Source: Thermoproteota archaeon (lineage in GTDB: Archaea > Korarchaeota > Korarchaeia > Korarchaeales > Korarchaeaceae). Taken from it: a stretch of DNA of 5,449 nucleotides. The translations under genes and the position numbers were made by a program. The notes under the pieces are model-generated. The model searched no databases. It was not told the DNA's origin and saw only the letters and a list, made by a program, of their open reading frames with translations. Numbering within the stretch: position 1 is the stretch's first letter; every line of letters starts with the position of its first letter. The stretch is taken from NCBI GenBank assembly GCA_003661365.1, contig QMVZ01000109.1:1-5449 (forward strand), in the 5' to 3' direction. Of the stretch, positions 1 through 5,449 are shown piece by piece.

Positions 1-750
1 CCTTACGGGTTTATCCTCCGTTCCAGTGCTTTCCAGATAGTCCTCTGCCTCATAGGATCCTTCTCTTATCTCTGATATCTTTTTCCTGATTCTCCTCTCA
101 GAGTAATCAAGTATGTCGTCGATGGCCTCGTTAACCACACCTATTCCGAACTTCTGTGCGATCTCTCTTAATCTCCTTATTCCCAACAGATTTGCAGCTA
201 CTTGCGCTTTAAGATCTCCCATCCTTATCTTCTGAGTCCTCACATTTGACAATATCAGCTTTAGGACGTCCTTGACTACGTCTCCTTTCCTTACAAGCCT
301 TACTGGAGGGATTATCAGCCCTTCCTGATATATCTCGCTAGCATCTCCTGGAAGGCTACCAGGAGCCTTTCCCCCTACATCAGAGTGATGGGCTTTGTTT
401 ACAACATAGCCAAGCAGCTCCTTCTCCTCATAAGCTGGTGCTACGAGTGTTATGTCTGGGAGGTGCGTTCCGCTCAAGTAAGGATCATTGAAGACCACCA
501 TGTCTCCCTCCTCAAGAGTGAAATCGATCTCCTTAAGGCAGTTCTTCAAGGCGATTGACATCGAACCCAGATGAACAGGTATGTGTTCAGCCTGAGCAAT
601 CAACCTCCCTTTGCTGTCAAATATCGCACAAGAATGGTCCATTCTCTCCTTTATGTTGTGAGAGTAAGCTGTCTTCCTCAGAACTATTCCCATTTCCTCG
701 GCAGCATAAACGAGCCCTCCTCTTATGACCTCAACAGTTACAGGATCCAT
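1..750 (-). CDS. hyuB: Hydantoinase B / oxoprolinase beta-type subunit, 3'-truncated by window edge
   Basis: This is the N-terminal 250 residues of a HyuB-family protein; the reading frame is open to base 1, so the C-terminal part lies outside the window. Family members are usually 510-590 residues, so somewhat less than half is visible. Seen in the sequence: a RKTAYSHNIKER block (residues 25-36) leading into CAIFD (41-45), HIPVHLGSM (56-64), FNDPYLSGTHLPDITLV (87-103), KAHHSDVGG (119-127), an EGLIIPPVRL block (143-152) and a GDLKAQVAAN block (178-187). All are in the order typical of HyuB, N-methylhydantoinase B and the matching half of 5-oxoprolinase. The start is ATG 748-750, directly after the hyuA stop codon (TAA then ATG, no spacer), with a GAGGGTGGT ribosome-binding stretch inside the end of hyuA, so translation is probably coupled. 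It should form a heteromeric cytoplasmic enzyme with HyuA. Known family activities are ATP-dependent hydantoin or 5-oxoproline ring opening and acetone or acetophenone carboxylation; the substrate here cannot be told. Confidence 0.95.
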   Translation of the reverse strand, partial: MDPVTVEVIRGGLVYAAEEMGIVLRKTAYSHNIKERMDHSCAIFDSKGRLIAQAEHIPVHLGSMSIALKNCLKEIDFTLEEGDMVVFNDPYLSGTHLPDITLVAPAYEEKELLGYVVNKAHHSDVGGKAPGSLPGDASEIYQEGLIIPPVRLVRKGDVVKDVLKLILSNVRTQKIRMGDLKAQVAANLLGIRRLREIAQKFGIGVVNEAIDDILDYSERRIRKKISEIREGSYEAEDYLESTGTEDKPVR

Positions 751-2835
751 TTAACGCACCACCCTCAAGGAACCAAACTCATCAACCTTTGCACTCCATC
801 CGGGAGGAATCACTGTCGTCGTATCGTATTGCTCGATTATAGCCGGACCTTCGATCACGTTTCCTGGTTTAAGCCTTTCTCTAACGTAGATTGGAGTCTT
901 GTGGAACTCTTCTTCTCTGCCAAAATACACCTCTCTAAAGCCCAATATTGAATTTTCATCTGGAACAGCGCCTTGAAGTGGTTGTTTCGGGATGTTTGGC
1001 CTTATGATCCTTCCAATTGCTTTTATCCTTGCATTTACAAACTCAACCTCTTCATCGCGCATACAATATCCATACATCCTTCTGTGTTTCTCATGGAAGG
1101 ACTCTATTACCTTGTTCAGAGAGTTTTCGTTTAGTTCAGAAGGAACTGAAACTTGTAACTCGTAAGACTGCCCTAAATACCTCACATCGAGCTCTCTGAA
1201 GAGGAATATTTTTTCTTCTTTGATTCCTTGTTCCAAAAGAACCTCTATTGCCTCTTTTTCTAGACTTTCAAAGAGATCTTCAAGCCTTTCATGATCAATT
1301 GAAGTCGTCATCAAGGGTTTGGAAACTTCATGCGTTACATCTGCAGACATCAAGCCCCATGCGGAGAAGAGTCCTGGATCTAGGGGTATAATTATGAGAT
1401 TTATGGACAACTCTTCAGCAAGCCAACAAGCGTGCATTGGTCCAGCTCCTCCAAAAGCCATGAGAGCAAACTCTCTTGGATCGAGTCCTCTCTCAACTGA
1501 CATTATGCGCAGAATCCTGCTCATCTCAGAGTTCACAATTTCAATTACCCCGTTTGCTGCCTCCACTAGATCCAATCCTAAAGAATCACATATTTTCTCC
1601 CTTATTGCCTCTTCAGCCAGCTCTTTATGGATTTTCAATGCCCCTCCAAGAAGATATTTTGGATTTAACCTTCCTAGAATCAAGTTTGCATCTGTTACAG
1701 TGGGATCGCTGCCTCCCTTTCCATAACAAGCAGGTCCAGGATCCGATCCAGCGCTTATGGGACCAACTCTCAAAAAGCCTCCTTCGTCCACCCAAGCAAT
1801 GGTTCCCCCTCCAGCACTGCACTCTGCGAGATCTATGAATGGAAACCTAACCGGGTAACCACTTCCCTTGACCAACCTTCCCTTGTGGGTTCTGCCCCCC
1901 ACTTCGTATTCCCTAGTCACCTCTGGGGTTCTGTTCACTATGGTCCCAGCTTTAGCTGTAGTTCCTCCCATATCAAAACTTAGGACGTTTTCTAAACCAA
2001 TAAGCTCTGCATAGAACGTTGCTGCAATTACTCCTGCGGCGGGACCAGACTCTATTATCGCTGCAGGCATCCTCACAGCTCTTTGGCTAGAGATAAGACC
2101 ACCGCTTGATTTCATCATCAAGAGAGGACAATTCAAACCCATTTCCTCAAGTCCTTGTCTGAGGCGTCCTAAGTATGAGGAGACGATGGGCATAAGAACT
2201 GCGTTTACAACTGCTGTGCTGAACCTCTCGTATTCCCTGTACTCTGGACAGATCTCGCTTGAAGCCACTGTAAATACTTTACACTCCTTTTCTACGAGGT
2301 TTTTTGCTTTCATCTCATGCGTTGGATTCGCATAAGAGTTGAGGAAGCAAATAGCTACAGCCTTAATTCCTTCCTCTTTTATCTTAGATATAGCCCTTTT
2401 GACATCTTCCTGATTTAAAGGCAATATTTCGCTGCCATCGGGCCCAGTTCTTTCCTCAATTTCAAACCTGTACTTGCGTTGAATGAGTTCTCTTGGTTTT
2501 TGAAAGAAGATGTTGTAAAGTTCTGGTCTCTGCTGTCTACCTATCACAATGATGTCTCTAAAGCCCTTCGTAGTCAATATCGCACATTTTGGAAGTTCAA
2601 GTCCTATTTGACCCAAAATTGCATTTGTGGCTATCGTGCTTGCGTGTACAATGAATTCAATCTCTTTACTCCTTATTCTCTTCAGAACATTTGAAACTGC
2701 ACTCAACATCGCGATTTCTGGTTCTTTAGGCGTCGATGGGACCTTTTCCCTTACTATCTCTCCCGTCTCTACATCTAAAGCTATGATATCGGTAAACGTG
2801 CCTCCTATGTCTACACATATGATGCCTTTGCCCAT
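751..2835 (-). CDS. hyuA: Hydantoinase A / oxoprolinase alpha-type ATPase subunit
   Basis: A complete 694-residue HyuA-family protein, of normal length for the free-standing subunit (about 650-720). The ASKHA-type nucleotide-binding fold is visible as CVDIGGTFTD (residues 7-16), HASTIATNAIL (64-74), ESGPAAGV (262-269), FDMGGTTAK (287-295) and AFGGAGPMHA (459-469). Other family blocks are PEYREYERFST (197-207), GSDPGPACYG (363-372), TVTDANLILGRL (379-390), PGLFSAWGL (487-495), RYLGQSYEL (552-560) and a C-terminal GPAIIEQYDTTTVIPPGW (663-680). The family activates a cyclic amide or ketone with ATP; HyuB supplies the partner half. Members include N-methylhydantoinase, 5-oxoprolinase and acetone/acetophenone carboxylase, and I cannot choose among these from sequence. 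The ATG at 2833-2835 has a GAGGT ribosome-binding site 6 nt upstream. It is first in a leftward operon with hyuB and is divergent from the HExxH gene. No frameshift or missing motif is seen. Confidence 0.96.
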   Translation of the reverse strand: MGKGIICVDIGGTFTDIIALDVETGEIVREKVPSTPKEPEIAMLSAVSNVLKRIRSKEIEFIVHASTIATNAILGQIGLELPKCAILTTKGFRDIIVIGRQQRPELYNIFFQKPRELIQRKYRFEIEERTGPDGSEILPLNQEDVKRAISKIKEEGIKAVAICFLNSYANPTHEMKAKNLVEKECKVFTVASSEICPEYREYERFSTAVVNAVLMPIVSSYLGRLRQGLEEMGLNCPLLMMKSSGGLISSQRAVRMPAAIIESGPAAGVIAATFYAELIGLENVLSFDMGGTTAKAGTIVNRTPEVTREYEVGGRTHKGRLVKGSGYPVRFPFIDLAECSAGGGTIAWVDEGGFLRVGPISAGSDPGPACYGKGGSDPTVTDANLILGRLNPKYLLGGALKIHKELAEEAIREKICDSLGLDLVEAANGVIEIVNSEMSRILRIMSVERGLDPREFALMAFGGAGPMHACWLAEELSINLIIIPLDPGLFSAWGLMSADVTHEVSKPLMTTSIDHERLEDLFESLEKEAIEVLLEQGIKEEKIFLFRELDVRYLGQSYELQVSVPSELNENSLNKVIESFHEKHRRMYGYCMRDEEVEFVNARIKAIGRIIRPNIPKQPLQGAVPDENSILGFREVYFGREEEFHKTPIYVRERLKPGNVIEGPAIIEQYDTTTVIPPGWSAKVDEFGSLRVVR

Positions 2836-2841
2836 CTCCTT

Positions 2842-2846
2842 ACCTC
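2842..2846 (-). promoter_or_regulatory. Ribosome-binding site of hyuA
   Basis: GAGGT on the minus strand, six bases before the ATG, complements the conserved 3' end of archaeal 16S rRNA. It fixes the start of hyuA and implies a leadered transcript. Confidence 0.7.
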
Positions 2847-2864
2847 TCTTTGTGAACTGACTTC

Positions 2865-2888
2865 TGGCAGATGCATAAAGATGGCAGA
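2865..2888. repeat. Pair of TGGCAGA direct repeats in the hyuA promoter region
   Basis: TGGCAGA occurs on the plus strand at 2865-2871 and again at 2882-2888, a 17-bp period, with an ATGCAT palindrome (2871-2876) between them. The pair lies just downstream of the proposed hyuA box A and across its expected start site, where many archaeal repressors bind. A 7-bp repeat can arise by chance, so an operator role is only a suggestion. Confidence 0.3.
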
Positions 2889-2889
2889 C

Positions 2890-2903
2890 TTAAAATCCTT
2901 CGT
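2890..2903 (-). promoter_or_regulatory. Candidate BRE/box A promoter for hyuA-hyuB
   Basis: On the minus strand the stretch reads CGAAGGATTTTAAG: a purine-rich BRE-like half (CGAAGG) followed by a TTTTAA box A. Initiation about 25 bases downstream would fall near 2868, giving a leader of roughly 30 nt that contains the GAGGT ribosome-binding site. A weaker alternative box A, TTTATGCA (2872-2879), has no purine-rich BRE before it. This is motif reading only; no transcript data support it. Confidence 0.4.
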
Positions 2904-2917
2904 TCGCAAGACTTGTT

Positions 2918-2930
2918 CAAAGGTTATTTA
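2918..2930 (+). promoter_or_regulatory. Candidate BRE/box A promoter for the HExxH gene
   Basis: CAAAGG followed by TTATTTA on the plus strand resembles an archaeal BRE plus box A. Initiation about 25 bases downstream, near 2951-2955, would leave a short leader of about 20-24 nt before the GTG start. It lies 15 bp from the proposed hyuA promoter on the other strand, so the 139-bp gap appears to hold two divergent promoters. Confidence 0.4.
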
Positions 2931-2974
2931 GGCCACAATGCTATCAGTTCGTGATATTAAACTAGGGATGAGAG

Positions 2975-3868
2975 GTGAAAGTTAGCATCGAAGTTAGGAA
3001 ATTCGGCTCTATCGATGATGAAGAACTAGAGTACATTATCAACCTAATTCAGAGCTCTTATGAAAAGATAGGAAGGAAGAAGAGGCTTGAACTCGACCTT
3101 TACTTGTTTCCTAACTCCTGTTCAGCCATGAATTTCATGAGCAAAGAGAGGGCTGCCTTTGGGATAGCGTCTGCAGAATTTGGCGATCGTTTCATCGCTA
3201 CTCATGACGCGTGGAGAGGCAAACCTAGGATCATCATAAGGATGGATGCCTTAAGAGGAGTTCAGCCTTTGGTCAGGGATGGTTGCATTAGACACGAAGT
3301 TGGCCATTCAGTGCTCCATGGCTCTCCAGATTACTACAAATTTCACATTCCTTCTTCTCTCCTTTCTCTAGGGATTGAGTTTGGTCTAAGCAGCGAGTAC
3401 TTGTACAACGTCCTGTACTTAACATCCATAGCAGTCAAGGACTACGAAGTAACGAGGTTGCTGGTAAGCAAGGGGTTCTTGGGGGATCAAGCAGCGTATG
3501 TTTCATATCTTTTGGAGCCAACAAGAGAGGATTTGAAGACTTATGAGTTGGCAAGAGCGTCTAAAGAAGGAATAGCCTTGTATGCGCTTTCCTACTTGAA
3601 GCTTATTGGTTGTGCGGCTCCTCTGCTAAAGGAAAATAAGTACAAAAAGGAGATTTGGAATAAACTGCAGATAGGGGTTGCTCATATACCTAAGGATCTT
3701 AGAGAAAGGTTGTTTGAGATTGGTCTTGGAGGAATGTATCTTTTAGGTGAAAATACCTTTTCAAACGTTAATTTCATAATTGATCTGTTGGTAAAGGCGT
3801 TGTTAAGGTATGTTTTGAGGGAATATAAACCGCCTTTTTCTGCCCCCTCTACTCAAGCTTTTTATTGA
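2975..3868 (+). CDS. Putative zinc metallopeptidase (HExxH protein) of unassigned family
   Basis: A 297-residue soluble-looking protein with no signal peptide. Residues 107-111 read HEVGH within RHEVGHSVLHG, the HExxH zinc-protease signature: His107 and His111 would bind zinc and Glu108 would be the catalytic base. A conserved-looking DYEVTRLL segment follows at 156-163; Glu158, 47 residues after His111, is a candidate third zinc ligand as in gluzincin-like folds, but this is inference. Residues 40-100 look alpha/beta and the part after 125 looks mainly helical. I do not recognise a named family, and the substrate is unknown. The GTG at 2975 is the only reasonable start: an in-frame TGA lies at 2969-2971 and there is no other in-frame start before Met52. 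The gene is divergent from hyuA and converges on the PrsW-like gene with a 7-bp overlap of the 3' ends. HExxH also occurs in non-proteases, so peptidase activity is not proven. Confidence 0.85.
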   Translation: MKVSIEVRKFGSIDDEELEYIINLIQSSYEKIGRKKRLELDLYLFPNSCSAMNFMSKERAAFGIASAEFGDRFIATHDAWRGKPRIIIRMDALRGVQPLVRDGCIRHEVGHSVLHGSPDYYKFHIPSSLLSLGIEFGLSSEYLYNVLYLTSIAVKDYEVTRLLVSKGFLGDQAAYVSYLLEPTREDLKTYELARASKEGIALYALSYLKLIGCAAPLLKENKYKKEIWNKLQIGVAHIPKDLRERLFEIGLGGMYLLGENTFSNVNFIIDLLVKALLRYVLREYKPPFSAPSTQAFY

Positions 3869-3894
3869 GAATTAAGCCTAGCTTCAAGCTTTTT
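3853..3894 (+). terminator. T-rich 3' end of the HExxH gene with an 11-bp direct repeat
   Basis: The 11-mer TCAAGCTTTTT occurs at 3853-3863 and 3884-3894, around the TGA stop at 3866-3868. Further T5 runs follow at 3953-3957 and 3964-3968. Archaeal RNA polymerase stops at U-rich runs without needing a hairpin, so these could end the plus-strand transcript. They also lie inside the C-terminal lysine-rich coding part of the opposite gene, which naturally gives T runs on this strand, so the assignment is weak. Confidence 0.3.
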
Positions 3895-4746
3895 CTTCAG
3901 TTCTTCGTAAGTTTCCCTACTTATCCTCCTTCTTTCATAAGACTCCTCTAGCTTTTTGAGCAGTTTTTGAACCTTAGGTTCTTCTAGCGGTCTGTGAGGA
4001 GAAAGCTCTAAAGCAATTATAATGCTCTTTCTGACCCTAGCAGCCAGCCAAATCATCAAAGGAATTACCACCAAGAACAAAAGGACTGGTTCTATCGTTA
4101 TGCATAAGTCATACAATCCATGATACACCGTTGCCAGCAAAACTCCTCTGGCAAGCAGCTTGCCCTCCTCGCTTGTATTAAACTTGGCTAGCCCTGAGTA
4201 ATAGCCCATAGTGGCACCAAAGAGGGCATGACCGGGTACTGACAAAACTGCTCGTAATAAAGCTACGATTATGCCACCCATTGCTACATAAGCCACATTT
4301 TCAATTGTTGCAAACCCTAAAGCGACTGCTACTGAGTAAACTATTCCATCCATCGGTTCGTCGAACTCCGTTTTCCTGTAGGCTCCTAGATAAAACGCTG
4401 AGAACTTGAGAAATTCTTCGACAAGGGCTACTCCGATGAAGTAATCGAGAATTAACCTGAAGACGTTTTCGCCATCAGATACCAAGAAAAACTCAATAGT
4501 GGCTGCAGGAATTGCAATTAGAATTCCTAAAACGAAGGTTTTCAGTATGAGGCTCCTTGGCTCCGGTTCATACTTGTCTCTCGTGTAGAAATAGAACATA
4601 AGAAATAACCCGGGCGCAAGAGCTAATACCACCAAGAAAAAGCCAAAAAATGAAGCTAATGCGGATAACGCAATAAATAAGGACACTATAATCAAGAAGG
4701 CGACTAAATTGGAGGGACTTGATGTTTTAACGGGTTCTTCATTCAT
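3862..4746 (-). CDS. PrsW-like intramembrane protease with a C-terminal SHOCT-like module
   Basis: A 294-residue membrane protein with about eight hydrophobic segments, roughly at residues 13-32, 33-54, 66-88, 97-120, 134-155, 156-183, 197-215 and 219-239. It carries the PrsW hallmarks: ALVEEFLKF with the EExxK motif (Glu110, Glu111, Lys114), a DEPMDG loop (129-134), GFATIEN (144-150), PGHALFGATMGYYSG (171-185) and a final HGLYD (209-213). Bacterial PrsW cleaves an anti-sigma factor within or near the membrane; archaea lack that sigma system, so the substrate here is unknown. After the last membrane segment, residues 256-291 form a charged helical hairpin (KLLKKLEESY, then RRRISRETYEELKKKL) resembling SHOCT-type short C-terminal domains; this resemblance is my reading. 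The ATG at 4744-4746 has no ribosome-binding site upstream but a well-placed box A, suggesting a nearly leaderless mRNA. The 3' end overlaps the convergent HExxH gene by 7 bp. Confidence 0.88.
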   Translation of the reverse strand: MNEEPVKTSSPSNLVAFLIIVSLFIALSALASFFGFFLVVLALAPGLFLMFYFYTRDKYEPEPRSLILKTFVLGILIAIPAATIEFFLVSDGENVFRLILDYFIGVALVEEFLKFSAFYLGAYRKTEFDEPMDGIVYSVAVALGFATIENVAYVAMGGIIVALLRAVLSVPGHALFGATMGYYSGLAKFNTSEEGKLLARGVLLATVYHGLYDLCITIEPVLLFLVVIPLMIWLAARVRKSIIIALELSPHRPLEEPKVQKLLKKLEESYERRRISRETYEELKKKLEARLNSQ

Positions 4747-4777
4747 TTAGTTACACGATTAAGACTCACAGATTTCC

Positions 4778-4791
4778 TTTAAATGATTTTC
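4778..4791 (-). promoter_or_regulatory. Candidate BRE/box A promoter of the PrsW-like gene
   Basis: The minus strand reads GAAAATCATTTAAA, a good match to an archaeal BRE plus TTTAAA box A. The box A centre is about 34 bases before the ATG, so initiation near 4755 would leave only about 8 nt of leader. This fits the absence of a Shine-Dalgarno sequence. A 6-bp inverted repeat (GATTTC 4771-4776, GAAATC 4795-4800) flanks the element and may be chance in AT-rich sequence. Confidence 0.5.
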
Positions 4792-4845
4792 TTTGAAATC
4801 CTTAACTTAGAGCACAATGGATTAAACTATGAAAGCCAAATGCTG

Positions 4846-5449
4846 TTATGAAACCGGTATAAAGAGATCTTTCAGTGCATCTGGCAGGTGATTGATCCAA
4901 TTGCCCCAATTGTGACCCTCTGGCACTATCATAATTGTGACGTCATGTCCCGCTTTCTCCAAAATTTCTGCCATCTTTTTGTTCTCCTCATATAGGTCTA
5001 TCCAATGAATTTGATCGTATTTCCCCCATTGCATGTAAATTCTTAGTTTCATGAGCCCAGGTTTTGCTGCAACGCTGAATATGTCCCTATTTGTTGCTTT
5101 TGGACATACCGTTGACAAAACCCTTGGAGGGACAAAGGCGCCTGACTGGGTTATTACAACTCCAAAAATCTCTGGCCTCATTAAAGCCACATAGAGGGCC
5201 ATTAGTCCGCCTAAAGAGTCTCCTACTATGCACCTGTCCTCTCTAACCCTTGAAGTGTTGTACCTTTTATCGATAAACGGAACTAATTCCTCTGAGAGGA
5301 AGTTCACATAATCATCTTCCATAGCATATTCGCAGCTTCTGTACTTAGGATCTATGAAAACGGCTATAAGGGGCCTTATTTCTCCTTTAGATATCATGAT
5401 GTCGAGAATTCTATGAGCTCCGAATTTAATGTACTCAGACCCATCCTGA
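4846..5449 (-). CDS. Enterochelin esterase-type alpha/beta hydrolase, 5'-truncated by window edge
   Basis: The C-terminal 200 residues of a putative esterase (Fes / esterase D-like family). The first Met in the frame, at 5395-5397, is internal: the 17 codons before it, to the window edge, are open and read QDGSEYIKFGAHRILDI, which matches the family's usual 'DG' strand and helix ahead of the IAVFID strand. The true start is therefore beyond base 5449. The catalytic triad is visible (numbering from the internal Met): Ser61 in the nucleophile elbow GDSLGG (59-64), Asp128 in GKYD (125-128) and His162 in EGHNWGNW (160-167). Family members hydrolyse carboxylic esters, including siderophore lactones, S-formylglutathione and acyl or sugar esters; the substrate here is unknown, and whether a secretion signal or an N-terminal carbohydrate-binding-like domain exists cannot be seen. 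It ends 99 bp before the PrsW-like gene on the same strand, which has its own likely promoter. No clear terminator is visible after its TAA stop. Confidence 0.92.
   Translation of the reverse strand, partial: QDGSEYIKFGAHRILDIMISKGEIRPLIAVFIDPKYRSCEYAMEDDYVNFLSEELVPFIDKRYNTSRVREDRCIVGDSLGGLMALYVALMRPEIFGVVITQSGAFVPPRVLSTVCPKATNRDIFSVAAKPGLMKLRIYMQWGKYDQIHWIDLYEENKKMAEILEKAGHDVTIMIVPEGHNWGNWINHLPDALKDLFIPVS

Noticed and set aside
571..951. 126-residue plus-strand reading frame across the hyuA-hyuB junction
   Set aside because: It lies opposite two strongly conserved genes and has no family-like motifs or ribosome-binding site.
1319..1838. Two overlapping plus-strand reading frames of 135 and 120 residues, and a 65-residue minus-strand frame
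   Set aside because: All are other-frame shadows of hyuA, whose nucleotide-binding and GSDPGPACYG motifs fall in this stretch.
2479..2860. Plus-strand reading frames of 71 and 77 residues opposite the start of hyuA
   Set aside because: They are antisense to the conserved N-terminal phosphate-binding region of HyuA and show no features of their own.
2836..2974. A small RNA or tRNA gene in the divergent intergenic region
   Set aside because: No cloverleaf, stable hairpin or conserved RNA motif is visible; the content is explained by two promoters and a ribosome-binding site.
4747..4845. A small gene or hairpin terminator between the esterase and the PrsW-like gene
   Set aside because: There is no open frame with a ribosome-binding site, and no minus-strand T run follows the esterase stop; the only clear element is the box A promoter.
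5395..5397. Start codon of the esterase at the first in-frame Met, giving a 183-residue protein
   Set aside because: The frame stays open for 17 more codons to the window edge and those codons encode a typical esterase-family segment, so this Met is internal and the gene is truncated.

Overview
The window looks archaeal, probably a thermophilic lineage of the Thermoproteota/Korarchaeota kind, although that placement is inference. The support is of three sorts. Arginine is coded heavily by AGG/AGA. The upstream regions contain box A (TATA)-like elements preceded by purine-rich BRE-like stretches and no convincing bacterial -35/-10 pairs. The gene set is one commonly met in archaeal genomes: a hydantoinase A/B pair, a PrsW-type intramembrane protease, and an unassigned HExxH protein. 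There are no RNA genes, CRISPR arrays, insertion sequences or obvious phage genes.

Layout from left to right. Positions 1-750 (minus) hold the first 250 residues of a hydantoinase B / oxoprolinase beta-type protein whose 3' end lies outside the window. Directly abutting it, 751-2835 (minus) is a complete hydantoinase A-type ATPase subunit. The two form an operon that reads leftward, hyuA then hyuB. Positions 2836-2974 are a 139-bp divergent promoter region. Positions 2975-3868 (plus) encode a 297-residue protein with an HEVGH zinc-protease signature and no family I can name. It converges with, and overlaps by 7 bp, a PrsW-like multi-pass membrane protease at 3862-4746 (minus) that carries a short charged C-terminal module. 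Positions 4747-4845 are a 99-bp intergenic region with a good candidate promoter for the PrsW-like gene. Positions 4846-5449 (minus) hold the C-terminal 200 residues of an enterochelin-esterase-type alpha/beta hydrolase. Its reading frame stays open to the window edge, so the gene starts outside.

How the genes work together: HyuA and HyuB are expected to form one ATP-dependent enzyme acting on a cyclic amide (hydantoin or 5-oxoproline type) or carboxylating a ketone; the sequence does not fix the substrate. The metallopeptidase-like and PrsW-like genes are neighbours in opposite orientation, so they are not an operon and a shared role is only a possibility. The esterase gene lies on the same strand as the PrsW-like gene, but a 99-bp gap containing a likely promoter suggests separate transcription. 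I see no clear sign of a new multi-gene system. The most interesting items are the unassigned HExxH protein, the C-terminal module on the PrsW-like protein, and a repeat pair placed where a repressor of the hyu operon could bind.
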